From assembly GCA_016722945.1 (NCBI GenBank), contig JAEQMT010000038.1, positions 124,001 through 188,000 of the forward strand: a stretch of DNA of 64,000 bases, read 5' to 3'. The stretch's first letter is position 1; every line of letters begins with the position of its first letter. Positions 18,079 through 26,887 of the stretch are shown piece by piece. The notes beneath the pieces are model-generated. The model saw only the letters and a list, made by a program, of their open reading frames with translations, was not told the origin of the DNA and searched no databases. Source of the stretch: Desulfofustis sp. PB-SRB1. Lineage in GTDB: Bacteria; Desulfobacterota; Desulfobulbia; Desulfobulbales; Desulfocapsaceae. Both the position numbers and the translations under genes were made by a program.

Positions 18079-19359
18079 TCAAAGGATGTTGGGGAGAAAC
18101 ATCACCACGGCAGGCATGTAGGTAACCACCCCGAGTACCAGGAGCAGAGCCAGGATAAACGGCCAGATCTCGCGGACGAACTGGCCCACGGTGGCGCCGG
18201 TGATTGCGCAGGTGGTAAACATCATCGAGCCAAATGGCGGGGTGATACCGCCGATCATGATATTGACGATCATGATCAGGCCGAAATGAATCAGATCGAT
18301 GTTCATGGTTTTGACCAGCGGCACCAAAAGCGGGGCAACGATAATCAACAGGGCGCCGCCCTCGAGAAACATGCCGAGTACCAGCAGAAGGATGTTGATG
18401 ACTATCAGGATAACCCAGGCGGAGTCGGAGATGGCCAAAATGCTTGTGGTGAGTTGGTGGGGGATTCGCTCCCAACTCATATATTGCCCGAAAACGGATG
18501 CCGCGATAATGATCAGCATCACCGCGCTGGTGGACAGCACGGTGTTTTTCAGGATGATCGGGACATGCGCCCATTTCAACTCCTTATAGAGGAACACCCC
18601 GATAACTATGCAGAACAGAACGGCCATTGCGCCCGCTTCGGTGGGCGTGAAGATACCGAAACGAATACCGAATATGATGCCAAGGGGCAGCAGCAGCCCC
18701 CAGATCGACTCTTTAAGTTGTTTTAATATCTCTTTCGGCGTCGCCTTTTTTTCCCGGGTCGGCTGATAGCCTCTTCGTCTGGCGATAAGGTGGACGGTGA
18801 GCATCAGCCCCACACACATTAGAATACCCGGCGTGTAGCCGCCGATAAACATCTTTGCCACCGAGACCTGGGCGATCAACGCATAGATAATCAGATTGAT
18901 GCCCGGCGGGATAACCGGGGCGATGGCCGAAGAGGCGGCCGTAATCGCGGTGGCAAAGGGGGCACTGTAGCCGCGTTTGGTCATCTGCGGCACGAGGATT
19001 TTTGACTGCATGGCCGCATCGGCATTGGCCGAGCCGGAGATGCCCCCCATCAGGGTCGAGAGCAAAACGTTTACCTGGGCCAGCCCGCCACGCAAATGGC
19101 CGGTGAGGACATCGGCCATCTTCATGAGGCTGGCACTGATGCCTGAATAATTCATGATCTCCCCGGCCATGATAAAAAATGGGATGGCCAACAGCGGAAA
19201 CGAGGCCGCCGAGGTGATGAATTTCTGCAGGATTAGATCCGGCGGCGTCCCCACGTCCGCGAAGGTAAAATAAGAGAGCCCGGCGGCAAGCAGGGCAAAG
19301 GCAATGGGGATACTGGTGAAATAGAGGGCCATCACAATGATAACGGGGAACGTCAGCAT
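18079..19359 (-). CDS. dctM: TRAP transporter large membrane subunit DctM
   Basis: 426 residues, almost entirely hydrophobic with about 12 membrane segments, the standard DctM length. Typical features include PFFIMAGEIMNYSG, GGISGSANADAAMQSKILVPQM and PVIPPGINLIIYA. It forms the transport channel, driven by the Na+ or H+ gradient, for the solute delivered by the periplasmic DctP. It is 24 bases downstream of dctQ and 24 bases upstream of the aldolase-like gene, in one minus-strand operon. Confidence 0.93.
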   Translation of the reverse strand: MLTFPVIIVMALYFTSIPIAFALLAAGLSYFTFADVGTPPDLILQKFITSAASFPLLAIPFFIMAGEIMNYSGISASLMKMADVLTGHLRGGLAQVNVLLSTLMGGISGSANADAAMQSKILVPQMTKRGYSAPFATAITAASSAIAPVIPPGINLIIYALIAQVSVAKMFIGGYTPGILMCVGLMLTVHLIARRRGYQPTREKKATPKEILKQLKESIWGLLLPLGIIFGIRFGIFTPTEAGAMAVLFCIVIGVFLYKELKWAHVPIILKNTVLSTSAVMLIIIAASVFGQYMSWERIPHQLTTSILAISDSAWVILIVINILLLVLGMFLEGGALLIIVAPLLVPLVKTMNIDLIHFGLIMIVNIMIGGITPPFGSMMFTTCAITGATVGQFVREIWPFILALLLVLGVVTYMPAVVMFLPNIL

Positions 19360-19383
19360 GCTTTTCCTCTTCGGTGCCCCTTA

Positions 19384-19869
19384 TCAGCCGTGCTGTCCGG
19401 AGAACAGTTTGCGGATATCCCGGTACAGGAACATCAGGGCATACAGGGTCATCAGGGTAAATCCGACGGTCAGTGCCAGGTTTACGTAGAACGCGGGAAT
19501 ATCCAGAACAGGCGTGCGCTTGAGCTTGTTTGACTGGATGAAAAAGATACTGAGATAGACGATATAGCCGTTGATGGCAAGCATCAGAGCATCGATGATC
19601 ACGGCAATCAAGGCGCGCCAGGGGTGCGGTCCGATCTTGGTGATGAAGTCGATACCGATATGCATCTTATAGCGGTAGGCAGCCGCGGCGCCCACGAAAA
19701 CAGACCAGATAAATGCGGTTGTCGCCACCTCCTCAGCCCAGTAGATACCACCGTGAAAGAGGTATCGCAGGGCAACGTTGACGATGACGACGAGGACGGT
19801 AATACAGAGGAAGAAGCCGGCGAGGATCAGGTCGAGATTGCTGATCAGCGTTTTGGAAGAAAAAGACAT
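19384..19869 (-). CDS. dctQ: TRAP transporter small membrane subunit DctQ
   Basis: 161 residues with four predicted membrane segments (around 12-34, 48-66, 88-108, 130-150). The motif NVALRYLFHGGIYWAEEVATTAFIW between the first two segments is the DctQ signature. It pairs with DctM in the inner membrane. It follows dctP across a short gap holding a strong hairpin, which could set the higher level of the binding protein. Confidence 0.9.
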   Translation of the reverse strand: MSFSSKTLISNLDLILAGFFLCITVLVVIVNVALRYLFHGGIYWAEEVATTAFIWSVFVGAAAAYRYKMHIGIDFITKIGPHPWRALIAVIIDALMLAINGYIVYLSIFFIQSNKLKRTPVLDIPAFYVNLALTVGFTLMTLYALMFLYRDIRKLFSGQHG

Positions 19870-19888
19870 CTGGTGCCGTTGCCAAACG

Positions 19889-19917
19889 GGTGCATGGGAG
19901 ACGGACTCCCATGCACC
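19889..19917 (-). promoter_or_regulatory. Stem-loop between dctP and dctQ
   Basis: GGTGCATGGGAG pairs perfectly with CTCCCATGCACC across a 5-base loop. No T-tract follows. A hairpin after a binding-protein gene usually protects the upstream mRNA, giving more DctP than membrane subunits. Confidence 0.6.
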
Positions 19918-19928
19918 ATTGGAGCACT

Positions 19929-20927
19929 TTACCGCATGGCGTCCAGTTCGGTGAAGATCGCCTCAAAAATACCCGGCGTCATCCCTTCCTGCTCGTTATA
20001 GAGCGGCGCCAGGGCCTGACGGAAGGCGTCGCCGTCAACTTCGTTGAACACAACACCATATGACTCAAGCTCTTCCACCACACCACCGTGTTGTGACTTC
20101 AACAGGGCCACCATCTCGTCCTCGCCCTTGCTGAACTCTTCCTGAATGATGACCTGATAGTTCTCGGGAATCTCAGCCCAGACCTGCGGGGAAATATAGA
20201 CGCCGCAGGTGCCCAGGATGTGGCGGGTGTTGGCGACATTCTTGGTGGGGCCTTCGTAGACCTTGGTGCCGATATTGGTGAACTCGGAGCCTTCAAGCCC
20301 GTCGACGACACCCTGCTGAACGGCGGAAAGCGTCTCGCCCCAGGGCAGTGGGGTAGCGACGGCGCCCATGGCGTTGAGGGTGTCAATGTAGGACTTTGAA
20401 CCGGGGGTTCTGATCTTCATGCCGCTGAGGTCGGCGGGGGTGGTGATGACTTTCTGGGTGATCAGATTTCTGAAACCGTAGATATAGTGCAGGGCGAGAA
20501 TCTTGATCCCCTGCTCCTCGGCCTGAGCTTTCATGTCCGCCACCAGTTGAGTTTCGGTGAGGGTGACATATTCATCGAAGCTGCGATAGAGCATCGGTGC
20601 GTAGAGGGCCTTGAAATCGGGCACATAATCGCCGATAAAAGAGGGATCCTCGACGGAGATGAATTTGGCGCCCCGAACCACCTGCTCAACCCCTTCCTTG
20701 TAGGCCGGTAACTGCGCCTGCGGGAAGGTCTGGATGACGATGGCCCCGTCAGTCCTCTCGAGAATCGCTTCAGCCACCGCATCCATGGACTTGGTAAGCT
20801 GCTCGGCGGGACTGAAAACGTGGCTCAGTTTCAGGGTAAGCTTATAGTCGTCGGCCGCGACCGCCTGACTGCCGATGGCCAAAAACGCACCCGCACAGAT
20901 GATGGAAAGGGTTTTCTTCACGTTCAT
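19929..20927 (-). CDS. dctP: TRAP transporter periplasmic solute-binding protein DctP
   Basis: 332 residues with a clear signal peptide (MNVKKTLSIICAGAFLAIGSQAVAA, cleavage near residue 25). The mature part shows DctP-family motifs: LKLSHVFSPAEQLTKSMDAVAEAI, the conserved Arg-containing GMKIRTPGSKSYIDTLNAMGA, and PLPWGETLSAVQQGVVDGLEG. It captures the solute, probably a carboxylate or an amino-acid-like compound given the linked PLP enzyme, and hands it to DctQM. It is the first gene of the four-gene operon; an AGGAGGACA ribosome-binding site precedes the ATG at 20927. Confidence 0.93.
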   Translation of the reverse strand: MNVKKTLSIICAGAFLAIGSQAVAADDYKLTLKLSHVFSPAEQLTKSMDAVAEAILERTDGAIVIQTFPQAQLPAYKEGVEQVVRGAKFISVEDPSFIGDYVPDFKALYAPMLYRSFDEYVTLTETQLVADMKAQAEEQGIKILALHYIYGFRNLITQKVITTPADLSGMKIRTPGSKSYIDTLNAMGAVATPLPWGETLSAVQQGVVDGLEGSEFTNIGTKVYEGPTKNVANTRHILGTCGVYISPQVWAEIPENYQVIIQEEFSKGEDEMVALLKSQHGGVVEELESYGVVFNEVDGDAFRQALAPLYNEQEGMTPGIFEAIFTELDAMR

Positions 20928-21223
20928 GCTGTCCTCCTTGTGGTGTTACCTCTGAATTGCGCCGGGCCGCATCAGCCAACAGGCGCCCGCGTTCGCTCAT
21001 GCCTCTTCTCGTCATGATCCCGCTGCGTTGGGCGCGGAAGCGGCAGTGAGCGGTGCCATTGTATTGCTGCCGATGATTTCGTATAGTAAACACCGACAGT
21101 TTAAAAAAGAAAGAGCTAATGTGATGGCGGTGGAAAAACCTCGTTCTTCAGCTCTCAAGATGTCTTGTCTTATCGACATACAGTGCCGGCCCGCGATCTG
21201 AAAAGGCCCGGCACGAGGTGAGG
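20928..21223. other. Upstream region of the TRAP operon
   Basis: About 300 bases between dctP and the IS3-family element. It should hold the operon promoter, but no operator or clear -35/-10 pair was identified. Confidence 0.35.
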
Positions 21224-21277
21224 TGGACCCCAAGTCAAGGACAATTTTCCCCTGAATTTAAGTTATTTCCCTTTCCT

Positions 21278-22252
21278 TTATTCGCAGCGGATTAGCGCTG
21301 CCCCAGTTCCTCTTTCCGGTACCATTTCGGTGGAGCGAAGCGGAGCCGAAATGGTACCGGAGCTATCCGTGTTGAAATGATCCTTTATTTCCGCACCCCC
21401 GCCCGTGCCCGCTCGATAGACTGATGCGGGCGTAAGGTAGCCCAACGCCTGATGGGGCCGCTCATCGTTATAAAAGGTGAAATACGCTCGGAGGCCACGG
21501 TACAACTCGGCAAAGAACTCGTACCCCTTAAGGTAAATATCCTCATATTTGACGCTACGCCACAACCGCTCGACGAAAATATTATCCAATGCCCTGCCCC
21601 GTCCATCCATGCTGATCGCAATCTTTGCATCCGTGAGTACCTTCGTAAAAGCCGTACTGGTAAATTGAGCCCCCTGGTCGGTGTTGAATATCTCCGGCGC
21701 ACTATACGTACGGAGCGCCTCTTCCAGACAGTCGATACAGAAACCTGAATCAAGTGTATTGGACAACCGCCAGGCCAAGACTCGACGCGAGTACCAGTCC
21801 ATGATCGCCACCAGATAGGCAAACCCGCGGGCCAACCGGATATAGGTGATATCGGCGCTCCACACCTGGTCTGGTCGAGTAATGGCCACACCACGCAGCA
21901 GGTAAGGATAGATCTTATGGGTGGGATGCGGTTTACTGGTATGAGGTCCGGGCAGCATGCCGGCAAGTCCGAGCACCTTCATCAAACGCTGTACCCGTTT
22001 ACGGTTGACCTGATACCCAGCATCACGTAACGATAAGACCATTCTCCTGCTGCCGTAAAAGGGACGGCGAGTGTACTCGGCATCAATTAACCTCAGCAGT
22101 TTCAGATCCAGCTCGCTGACCGGAGTGTCACCCTTCCAGCACCGATAGACCCCTGAGCGGGTTACTCCGGCCAGTTCACACTGGCGACTCAGCGATGGAG
22201 CTGAGGATTGGCCTGCTGGAGCAGGCTCTATCCAGGTTTGTCGAACGCTCAC
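21278..22252 (-). CDS. IS3-family transposase OrfB
   Basis: 324 residues containing an HTH_21 region (YTRRPFYGSRRMVLSLRDAGYQVNRKRVQRLMKVLGLAGM) followed by the rve integrase core with DDE residues at WSADITYIRLARG, EIFNTDQGAQFTS and DNIFVERLWRSVKYEDIY. It is made in nature as a fusion with OrfA via a -1 frameshift on a run of eight A at 22268-22275 (minus-strand reading). Its ATG also overlaps the OrfA stop by four bases. The frame is intact, so the IS may be active. Confidence 0.92.
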   Translation of the reverse strand: MSVRQTWIEPAPAGQSSAPSLSRQCELAGVTRSGVYRCWKGDTPVSELDLKLLRLIDAEYTRRPFYGSRRMVLSLRDAGYQVNRKRVQRLMKVLGLAGMLPGPHTSKPHPTHKIYPYLLRGVAITRPDQVWSADITYIRLARGFAYLVAIMDWYSRRVLAWRLSNTLDSGFCIDCLEEALRTYSAPEIFNTDQGAQFTSTAFTKVLTDAKIAISMDGRGRALDNIFVERLWRSVKYEDIYLKGYEFFAELYRGLRAYFTFYNDERPHQALGYLTPASVYRAGTGGGAEIKDHFNTDSSGTISAPLRSTEMVPERGTGAALIRCE

Positions 22253-22542
22253 CGGCTCAGTCCGGACTTTTTTTTCAACCAGTCCAGCTCCATGTTCAAC
22301 CGGCCGATTTCCGTGTATAATCTATCCGGCTCAGTGGCTTCGTCGCGTTTTTTGCGTCCCCGCTTGGTTTCAAACAGTGTCCCGGCTTGTTCGGTGATCG
22401 CCTTTTTCCAGTGGCCGACTTGCACCGGATGGACACCGTATGCCTGGGCAATTTCGTTAGTAGTCTGTACCCCACGGATCGCCTCCAAGCCAACCTTTGC
22501 CTTGAATGCCGCGGTGTAGGTCCTGCGCCTTTTTTCTGTCAT
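22249..22542 (-). CDS. IS3-family OrfA (helix-turn-helix)
   Basis: 97 residues: MTEKRRRTYTAAFKAKVGLEAIRGVQTTNEIAQAYGVHPVQVGHWKKAI is the HTH_8 DNA-binding domain, followed by a leucine zipper-like helix (DRLYTEIGRLNMELDWLKKK) used for oligomerisation. The slippery A8G run at codons WLKKK allows the -1 shift into OrfB. It binds the terminal inverted repeats. Confidence 0.92.
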   Translation of the reverse strand: MTEKRRRTYTAAFKAKVGLEAIRGVQTTNEIAQAYGVHPVQVGHWKKAITEQAGTLFETKRGRKKRDEATEPDRLYTEIGRLNMELDWLKKKSGLSR

Positions 22543-22621
22543 TTTTCAGTATCCCCGTTATGGTGAGGAAAATAACTTAATTTGCTGTCCCATTTTTGGG
22601 GTCCACTATAAGGTATCAATA

Positions 22622-23224
22622 ATGAACCAGAGAGGAATGATTCGGTTATTGTCTATTCAATTCGTTGTCCTGTTTGCACTGGTTGCCGCCAGTAAAAACG
22701 CACACACTGAAATACCGGAGCACACCATGTTATTTGATTTTCGATCCGCTGATGAGCTCGCCGATTGGGTTATCGTCAACGATGGAGTAATGGGCGGTCT
22801 TTCTCGCAGTGAGATGACTTGGAGTGATGACAACACGGCCGTTTTCAGCGGAGCCCTGTCGCTTGAAAACAACGGCGGATTTTCTTCTGTGCGGACAAGG
22901 CCGTCCCCCTACAATCTCGATGGCTATAGCGGAATTGTACTCAGAGTCAAAGGTGACGGGAGAACATATCAGTTCCGGCTGCGCACCGATGAACGGTTCG
23001 ACGGATACGCCTATCGCTCTTTATTTGAGACAACACTGGACCGGTGGATGGACGTCCGTATTCCATTTGCACAATGCGTCCCGGTGTTTCGCGGGCGGAT
23101 CTTATCTGACGTTGGCCCGCTTGTACCACAACAGATTCAACAGATTGGATTTTTGATAGCAGACAAACAGGAGGGTTCGTTTAGGCTGGAAATTGACTGG
23201 ATTAAGGCGTATCGGCACCAGTAA
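22622..23224 (+). CDS. Secreted CIA30-domain protein
   Basis: 200 residues with an N-terminal signal peptide (about 1-27) and a CIA30 domain (complex I intermediate-associated protein 30, a carbohydrate-binding-like jelly roll): FRSADELADWVIVNDGVMGGLSRS, GGFSSVRT, GYSGIVLRVKGDGRTYQFRLRT and IQQIGFLIADKQEGSFRLEIDWIKAY. Bacterial members often accompany NAD(P)-binding oxidoreductases, as here. The start follows the end of the IS3 element by 16 bases, so its natural promoter may have been displaced and its expression might depend on the IS. Confidence 0.85.
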   Translation: MNQRGMIRLLSIQFVVLFALVAASKNAHTEIPEHTMLFDFRSADELADWVIVNDGVMGGLSRSEMTWSDDNTAVFSGALSLENNGGFSSVRTRPSPYNLDGYSGIVLRVKGDGRTYQFRLRTDERFDGYAYRSLFETTLDRWMDVRIPFAQCVPVFRGRILSDVGPLVPQQIQQIGFLIADKQEGSFRLEIDWIKAYRHQ

Positions 23225-23254
23225 TTTTTGGGGTCAAGGGGGCTTGAAAAACCC

Positions 23255-24097
23255 ATGAGAAAAATTCTCTTAGCAGGTTCAACGGGTTACCTGGGGAACT
23301 ATATCGCCAAGGAACTTCAACATCGATCATGGTTTTTCAGAGCTATTGCTAGAAACCCGGAAAGACTTCGGGACAATGGCATTGAAGCCAGTGAAGTATT
23401 GCATGCGGAGGTTACCGATCCGGATTCAATCCGTGGTTGTTGCAGAGACATCGATGTAGTCATCTCAACCATCGGCATTACCCGGCAAAAAGATGGCCTG
23501 ACCTATATGGATGTAGATTATCAAGCCAATGTAAACCTTCTTAATGAAGCACTAAAAAGCGGCGTCAAAAAGTTTATTTACCTTTCAGTTCTCAATGGTG
23601 AGAAACTGCGGCATTTAAAAGGTTGTGACGCAAAAGAGATGTTTGTCGATCAGCTCAAGTCATCGGGCATGGAGTATAGTATCATCCGGCCAAATGGATT
23701 TTTCTCCGATATGACCGAGTTGTATACTATGGCAAAAAAAGGAAGGGTATATCTCTTCGGAAATGGCTCATTCAAATCAAACCCAATTCATGGTGCTGAT
23801 TTGGCCGCTTTTTGTGTCGATGCCATCGATGCATCTACTAAGGAAGTTGACATCGGTGGCCCTGAAACATTTACCCATAACGAGATTGCATCCATTGCCT
23901 TTGAAGTTCTGAACAAGAAGCCCAAAATCACCTATATTCCTGATCTTATCCGCGGCACAGCCCTTACATTGGTGAGGTTATGCACCAGCAGCAAGGTGTA
24001 TGGGCCGGTTGAGTTTTTCATGACGGTCATGGCGATGGACATGTGTGCACCTGAGCATGGTACGCATACATTGCGCAACTATTTTAGCACCTTATGA
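23255..24097 (+). CDS. Atypical SDR / NmrA-type NAD(P)-binding protein
   Basis: About 280 residues from the ATG at 23255 (the frame extends back to 23228 but family alignment favours MRKILLAGSTGYLGNYIAKEL). The Rossmann glycine motif GSTGYLG is at residues 7-13; DVVISTIGITRQKDGL and KFIYLSVLNGEKL follow the NDUFA9/NmrA-like SDR pattern; the classical YxxxK active site is absent. It is 30 bases after the CIA30 gene, suggesting a shared transcript; human complex I likewise involves CIA30 and NDUFA9-like SDR proteins, an interesting parallel though function is unknown. Confidence 0.8.
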   Translation: MRKILLAGSTGYLGNYIAKELQHRSWFFRAIARNPERLRDNGIEASEVLHAEVTDPDSIRGCCRDIDVVISTIGITRQKDGLTYMDVDYQANVNLLNEALKSGVKKFIYLSVLNGEKLRHLKGCDAKEMFVDQLKSSGMEYSIIRPNGFFSDMTELYTMAKKGRVYLFGNGSFKSNPIHGADLAAFCVDAIDASTKEVDIGGPETFTHNEIASIAFEVLNKKPKITYIPDLIRGTALTLVRLCTSSKVYGPVEFFMTVMAMDMCAPEHGTHTLRNYFSTL

Positions 24098-24134
24098 ATT
24101 TTTGGTGTTTGGGGTCGTGTTTGGGGTCATGTTT

Positions 24135-24224
24135 GGGGTCAGGTCTTTTATTTTGGTGTTTTTCTTTAGTTTTGATTAGCAGGTCATGAGATCGAAAAAA
24201 CACCAAAATAAAAGACCTGACCCC
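24135..24224. repeat. 90-bp perfect hairpin repeat, GGGGTCAGGTC family, copy 1
   Basis: The arms GGGGTCAGGTCTTTTATTTT... and its complement are at least 28 bp long and nearly perfect, joined by about 32 bases. Just upstream, TTTGGGGTC repeats three times. The same 90-bp structure occurs at 44348-44437. The right arm ends 13 bases before the MttB-family start codon, so the hairpin will lie in that gene's leader. Confidence 0.9.
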
Positions 24225-24237
24225 AAATGGTGAAGAG

Positions 24238-25686
24238 ATGATGGACAACCGGACGCATCATGCCTTCGATCGGGCTTTGGCACTGGAAAAACAGGCGCGG
24301 TTCAACACGGCCAAAGCTCTGTATGAAGACCTTCTGCGACATTGCCCGGAGAAGAGTGTCCTGCAGAGAGTTCAAGATCGGCTGGAAGATATGGACGAGC
24401 TGATCGCCGAAAAAGCCATATACCGGCGAATTGATGAAAACGCAAAAAGAGTACTCACCGATATCGGCGTAAATATCGTCGACAATCAGAGTATTCTCGA
24501 TCTTCTGGTCCAGGTGAACGCCGTTGATTTCGACAACCAGACGGCGCTGTTCATTCCACTTAAACGGCACTACATTGACGCCTGTCTGGAGCAAACACCC
24601 CGTACCTTAGGCGCGGATCCCGGTATGAACACCTTTGGCACCGGCGCCACCTCACCGTTTCTCGCCCGAACCGGTGATGACGAACTGCGCCCTGCTTCTC
24701 GCCGTGAGTACCAAGAGATTGTCCAGGTGGTCAGTGACAACAGCGATATCGTAGGAATTTTCAGTCTGCCGGTTGCCTGCGACAAGAGCGCCACGTTGTT
24801 TGACATCGCTCAGATGATGGAAGATCGGTATCACGGGCTGAAAATGATACCAACCAATACCATGCATGATGACGAGGTTTCGTTTCTCAGTGGAAAAGAA
24901 GAGTGGCTCGACGGCACCAGCCTGCTTACCTCGCTGACCCCCATGAACACTATGGTGGGTGCCTTTATGCGCAGCGCCCGCGCCGGCAATAACCTCTTAC
25001 TGGTCGACCAGAGCCTTGTGGGGCTGTCAGGCCCCGGCAGCCCGGAGGCCATCCTTACCCTAGTCCATGCCCACATCATCTTCATGATCGTCGTCGCCCA
25101 GACTGTCACTCCCGGCATATCCTGCGTGCACTGCGGAATTCCAAGCATCGTCGGAGGTGACGGCACGCTGGCCTACTCCTCCGCTCACCAGAGCATGATA
25201 AACGCCGCCATGGCCAGGCTTAACACCTGGATTACCGGCCTGCCCACCGCCCAGACCGGCGGCAGCACCAGCATGACCGAAGTAGCAGAGCAGGCGCTGG
25301 TTGATTCGGAACTCAGCCGTAACCTTTTGCGCAAATATGGAGTGCATATCGTGCGCCATGCCCTGGGCGCGCTGGACAGCCTCAATTTCTTCAGCCTGGA
25401 AAAGTTTGTCCAGGACTGCGAACGGGAACGGCGCGATCAAACGATCTTTGCATCGGTGATAGAACGCAAGGGCATCATACCGCTCTATTTTCCAACCGAT
25501 GATCATGCTCTTGAGGGAATCCGGGAAATAGCCGAAAAAGGCAACCCCAAAAGTGCCGATCACACCCTAAGGAACGTGGATTCGTTTTCCCTTTGGGAAG
25601 AGCGCATTAAAGACGCCGCAACCAGAAAGCTATACTACCCGCAGCTCAACGATATGGTTATTGATGCAATCGGGAAGAGGAAATAG
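24238..25686 (+). CDS. MttB-family (trimethylamine methyltransferase-like) corrinoid methyltransferase
   Basis: 482 residues. After an N-terminal 55-residue helical extension (RALALEKQARFNTAKALYEDLLRHCPEK, TPR-like) comes the MTTB TIM barrel: NAKRVLTDIGVNIVDNQSILDLL, TFGTGATSPFLAR, PITALTPLN-like SLTPMNTMVGAFMRSARAG and CVHCGIPSIVGG. No in-frame UAG is present, so this is the non-pyrrolysine subgroup, members of which demethylate quaternary amines such as glycine betaine or proline betaine and pass the methyl group to a corrinoid protein. No corrinoid-protein gene is adjacent. It starts after GAAGAG, 13 bases past the hairpin repeat. Confidence 0.87.
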   Translation: MMDNRTHHAFDRALALEKQARFNTAKALYEDLLRHCPEKSVLQRVQDRLEDMDELIAEKAIYRRIDENAKRVLTDIGVNIVDNQSILDLLVQVNAVDFDNQTALFIPLKRHYIDACLEQTPRTLGADPGMNTFGTGATSPFLARTGDDELRPASRREYQEIVQVVSDNSDIVGIFSLPVACDKSATLFDIAQMMEDRYHGLKMIPTNTMHDDEVSFLSGKEEWLDGTSLLTSLTPMNTMVGAFMRSARAGNNLLLVDQSLVGLSGPGSPEAILTLVHAHIIFMIVVAQTVTPGISCVHCGIPSIVGGDGTLAYSSAHQSMINAAMARLNTWITGLPTAQTGGSTSMTEVAEQALVDSELSRNLLRKYGVHIVRHALGALDSLNFFSLEKFVQDCERERRDQTIFASVIERKGIIPLYFPTDDHALEGIREIAEKGNPKSADHTLRNVDSFSLWEERIKDAATRKLYYPQLNDMVIDAIGKRK

Positions 25687-25883
25687 TTTTTTGCTGGAGG
25701 CCAAAACCGCTGCAAAGAATTGTCTGCACGAACGGGACATTTTTCTTGCCGGTTGCAACCGGGATAGGCGCGACAATAGTGCTGGGTGGGGTTTGCACCC
25801 GAGTATTTGTTTGTCATCGAAGAACAGTCTGGCAAACGGGCGGAGGCGAAGCTAACTTTGCCGGTTTTACGCCTGTTTTTACT

Positions 25884-26120
25884 TTAACACCCGCCTGCTT
25901 TTACGATACGATCCGTCGATGCCGGATGAACTCTCAACTCGGATACGGGGCGAATCGGGCGCTCAACCAGGTTACCACCACAGTTGGGACAAACCCAGTT
26001 CAATAGCTCAGCTGCGCAGGTAGTGCAAAATGTACACTCAAAAGTGCAAATCACTGCCTCTGTTGAATTAGGCGGCAGATCTTTATCACAACACTCACAG
26101 CCTGGTCGTAATTCCAGCAT
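25884..26120 (-). CDS. DUF1272 zinc-binding protein
   Basis: 78 residues from the ATG at 26120 with AGAGGTG upstream (a GTG at 26129 is in frame but overlaps that site). MLELRPGCECCDKDLPPNSTEAVICTFECTFCTTCAAELLNWVCPNCGG is the DUF1272 signature with four Cys pairs that probably bind two zinc ions. Function of the family is unknown. It stands alone, followed by about 200 empty bases. Confidence 0.88.
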   Translation of the reverse strand: MLELRPGCECCDKDLPPNSTEAVICTFECTFCTTCAAELLNWVCPNCGGNLVERPIRPVSELRVHPASTDRIVKAGGC

Positions 26121-26204
26121 TATCGTCACCTCTGCTCAATCTATTCGGTACATTACGGGAACCTTTAAACAGAATGTACTCGTGAAAAGTCTGCCAAGCA
26201 ATGT

Positions 26205-26326
26205 AAGATGGCTACGCAAAAAACAGCTCCTGGAAGTGGTGTCCGTTTCGACTCGCAAGCTTCTGTGAGGTCGAAAAGTCAAAACGATCCCACGACCATA
26301 TAGAGCGAAGTTTTTGCAACGCCACC
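26205..26326. repeat. Dispersed palindromic repeat (second copy split around 52505)
   Basis: AAGATGGCTACGCAAAAA at the left and GAAGTTTTTGCAACGCCACC at the right are imperfect inverted arms about 120 bases apart, with an internal GAGGTCGAAAAGTCAAAACGATCC segment. Closely similar sequence is found at 52470-52504 joined to 54471-54568. Confidence 0.65.
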
Positions 26327-26365
26327 AAAGGTGACTGATCTCTTTTTGTTTCAGGTCAGAGGCAC

Positions 26366-26887
26366 TCATAAATTCGTATCGGCAGCACAATCGGACAGCC
26401 CCAAAAATGCAAGCTCTCGCTTGCGATAGGACTGCACCGGTTCCCATATGGTAGTGCGCCCTAACAGAGAAACCCCAACATAGCCGCGTACGTGCAGGGT
26501 GCCGTCTTCGGCCAGAGAGATCTTGCAGCTGTAGGTGCTGCCGTTTTCCGGATCATATATCTCCCCATCCACCCATTCTCCTTCACTGAACCTGAAACCA
26601 GACATCAGCTCCATTCCCATCAGTGGCCGAGAGCGCAGTGATTCCGATTGATTGTTTAAATCAAGTCGCGGCGTACCCGCCAGTTCTTCTCTTTCAGACG
26701 GCAGATAGTTGGGCTCTTTGAGCGCCACGATCGCCCCGAAATAGCGATCATCCTTTTTGGCGATCTCAATGATTGCAAGCCCTCCCTCGACCACCCATTC
26801 ACCGAGGATGTCATCGCCCTGCACTCCATGCCCCATTGTCGGAAGGATCAACAAAACCACTGACAGATAAAAACACAAGCTCTTCAT
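26366..26887 (-). CDS. DUF2147 secreted protein
   Basis: 173 residues with a signal peptide (MKSLCFYLSVVLLILPTMGHGVQG). The mature domain shows DUF2147 motifs: ILGEWVVEGGLAIIEIAKKDDRYFGAIVAL, then RPLMGMELMSGFRFSEGEWVDGEIYDPENGSTYSCKISL, and GTLHVRGYVGVSLLGRTTIWEPV. The fold is a small beta-barrel related to lipocalin-like proteins; function unknown, thought to act in the periplasm. It is monocistronic. Confidence 0.88.
   Translation of the reverse strand: MKSLCFYLSVVLLILPTMGHGVQGDDILGEWVVEGGLAIIEIAKKDDRYFGAIVALKEPNYLPSEREELAGTPRLDLNNQSESLRSRPLMGMELMSGFRFSEGEWVDGEIYDPENGSTYSCKISLAEDGTLHVRGYVGVSLLGRTTIWEPVQSYRKRELAFLGLSDCAADTNL

Larger units (their letters stand above)
21224..22605 (-). mobile_element. 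IS3-family insertion sequence
   Basis: The ends are TGGACCCCAA (21224-21233) and its inverse TTGGGGTCCA (22596-22605), about 1.38 kb. Internal near-ends also match (AATTTAAGTTATTT). It carries overlapping orfA and orfB on the minus strand. No flanking direct repeat was found. Confidence 0.88.

Noticed and set aside
18073-18726. 217-residue plus-strand ORF opposite dctM
   Set aside because: Low-complexity Asp/Gln/His-rich translation of antisense to a membrane protein.
24105-24235. CRISPR-like array from repeated TTTGGGGTC
   Set aside because: Repeats are short, uneven and not separated by spacers; they belong to the hairpin element.
24238-25686. Pyrrolysine-containing trimethylamine methyltransferase
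   Set aside because: No in-frame TAG within the gene; it is the non-pyrrolysine subgroup.
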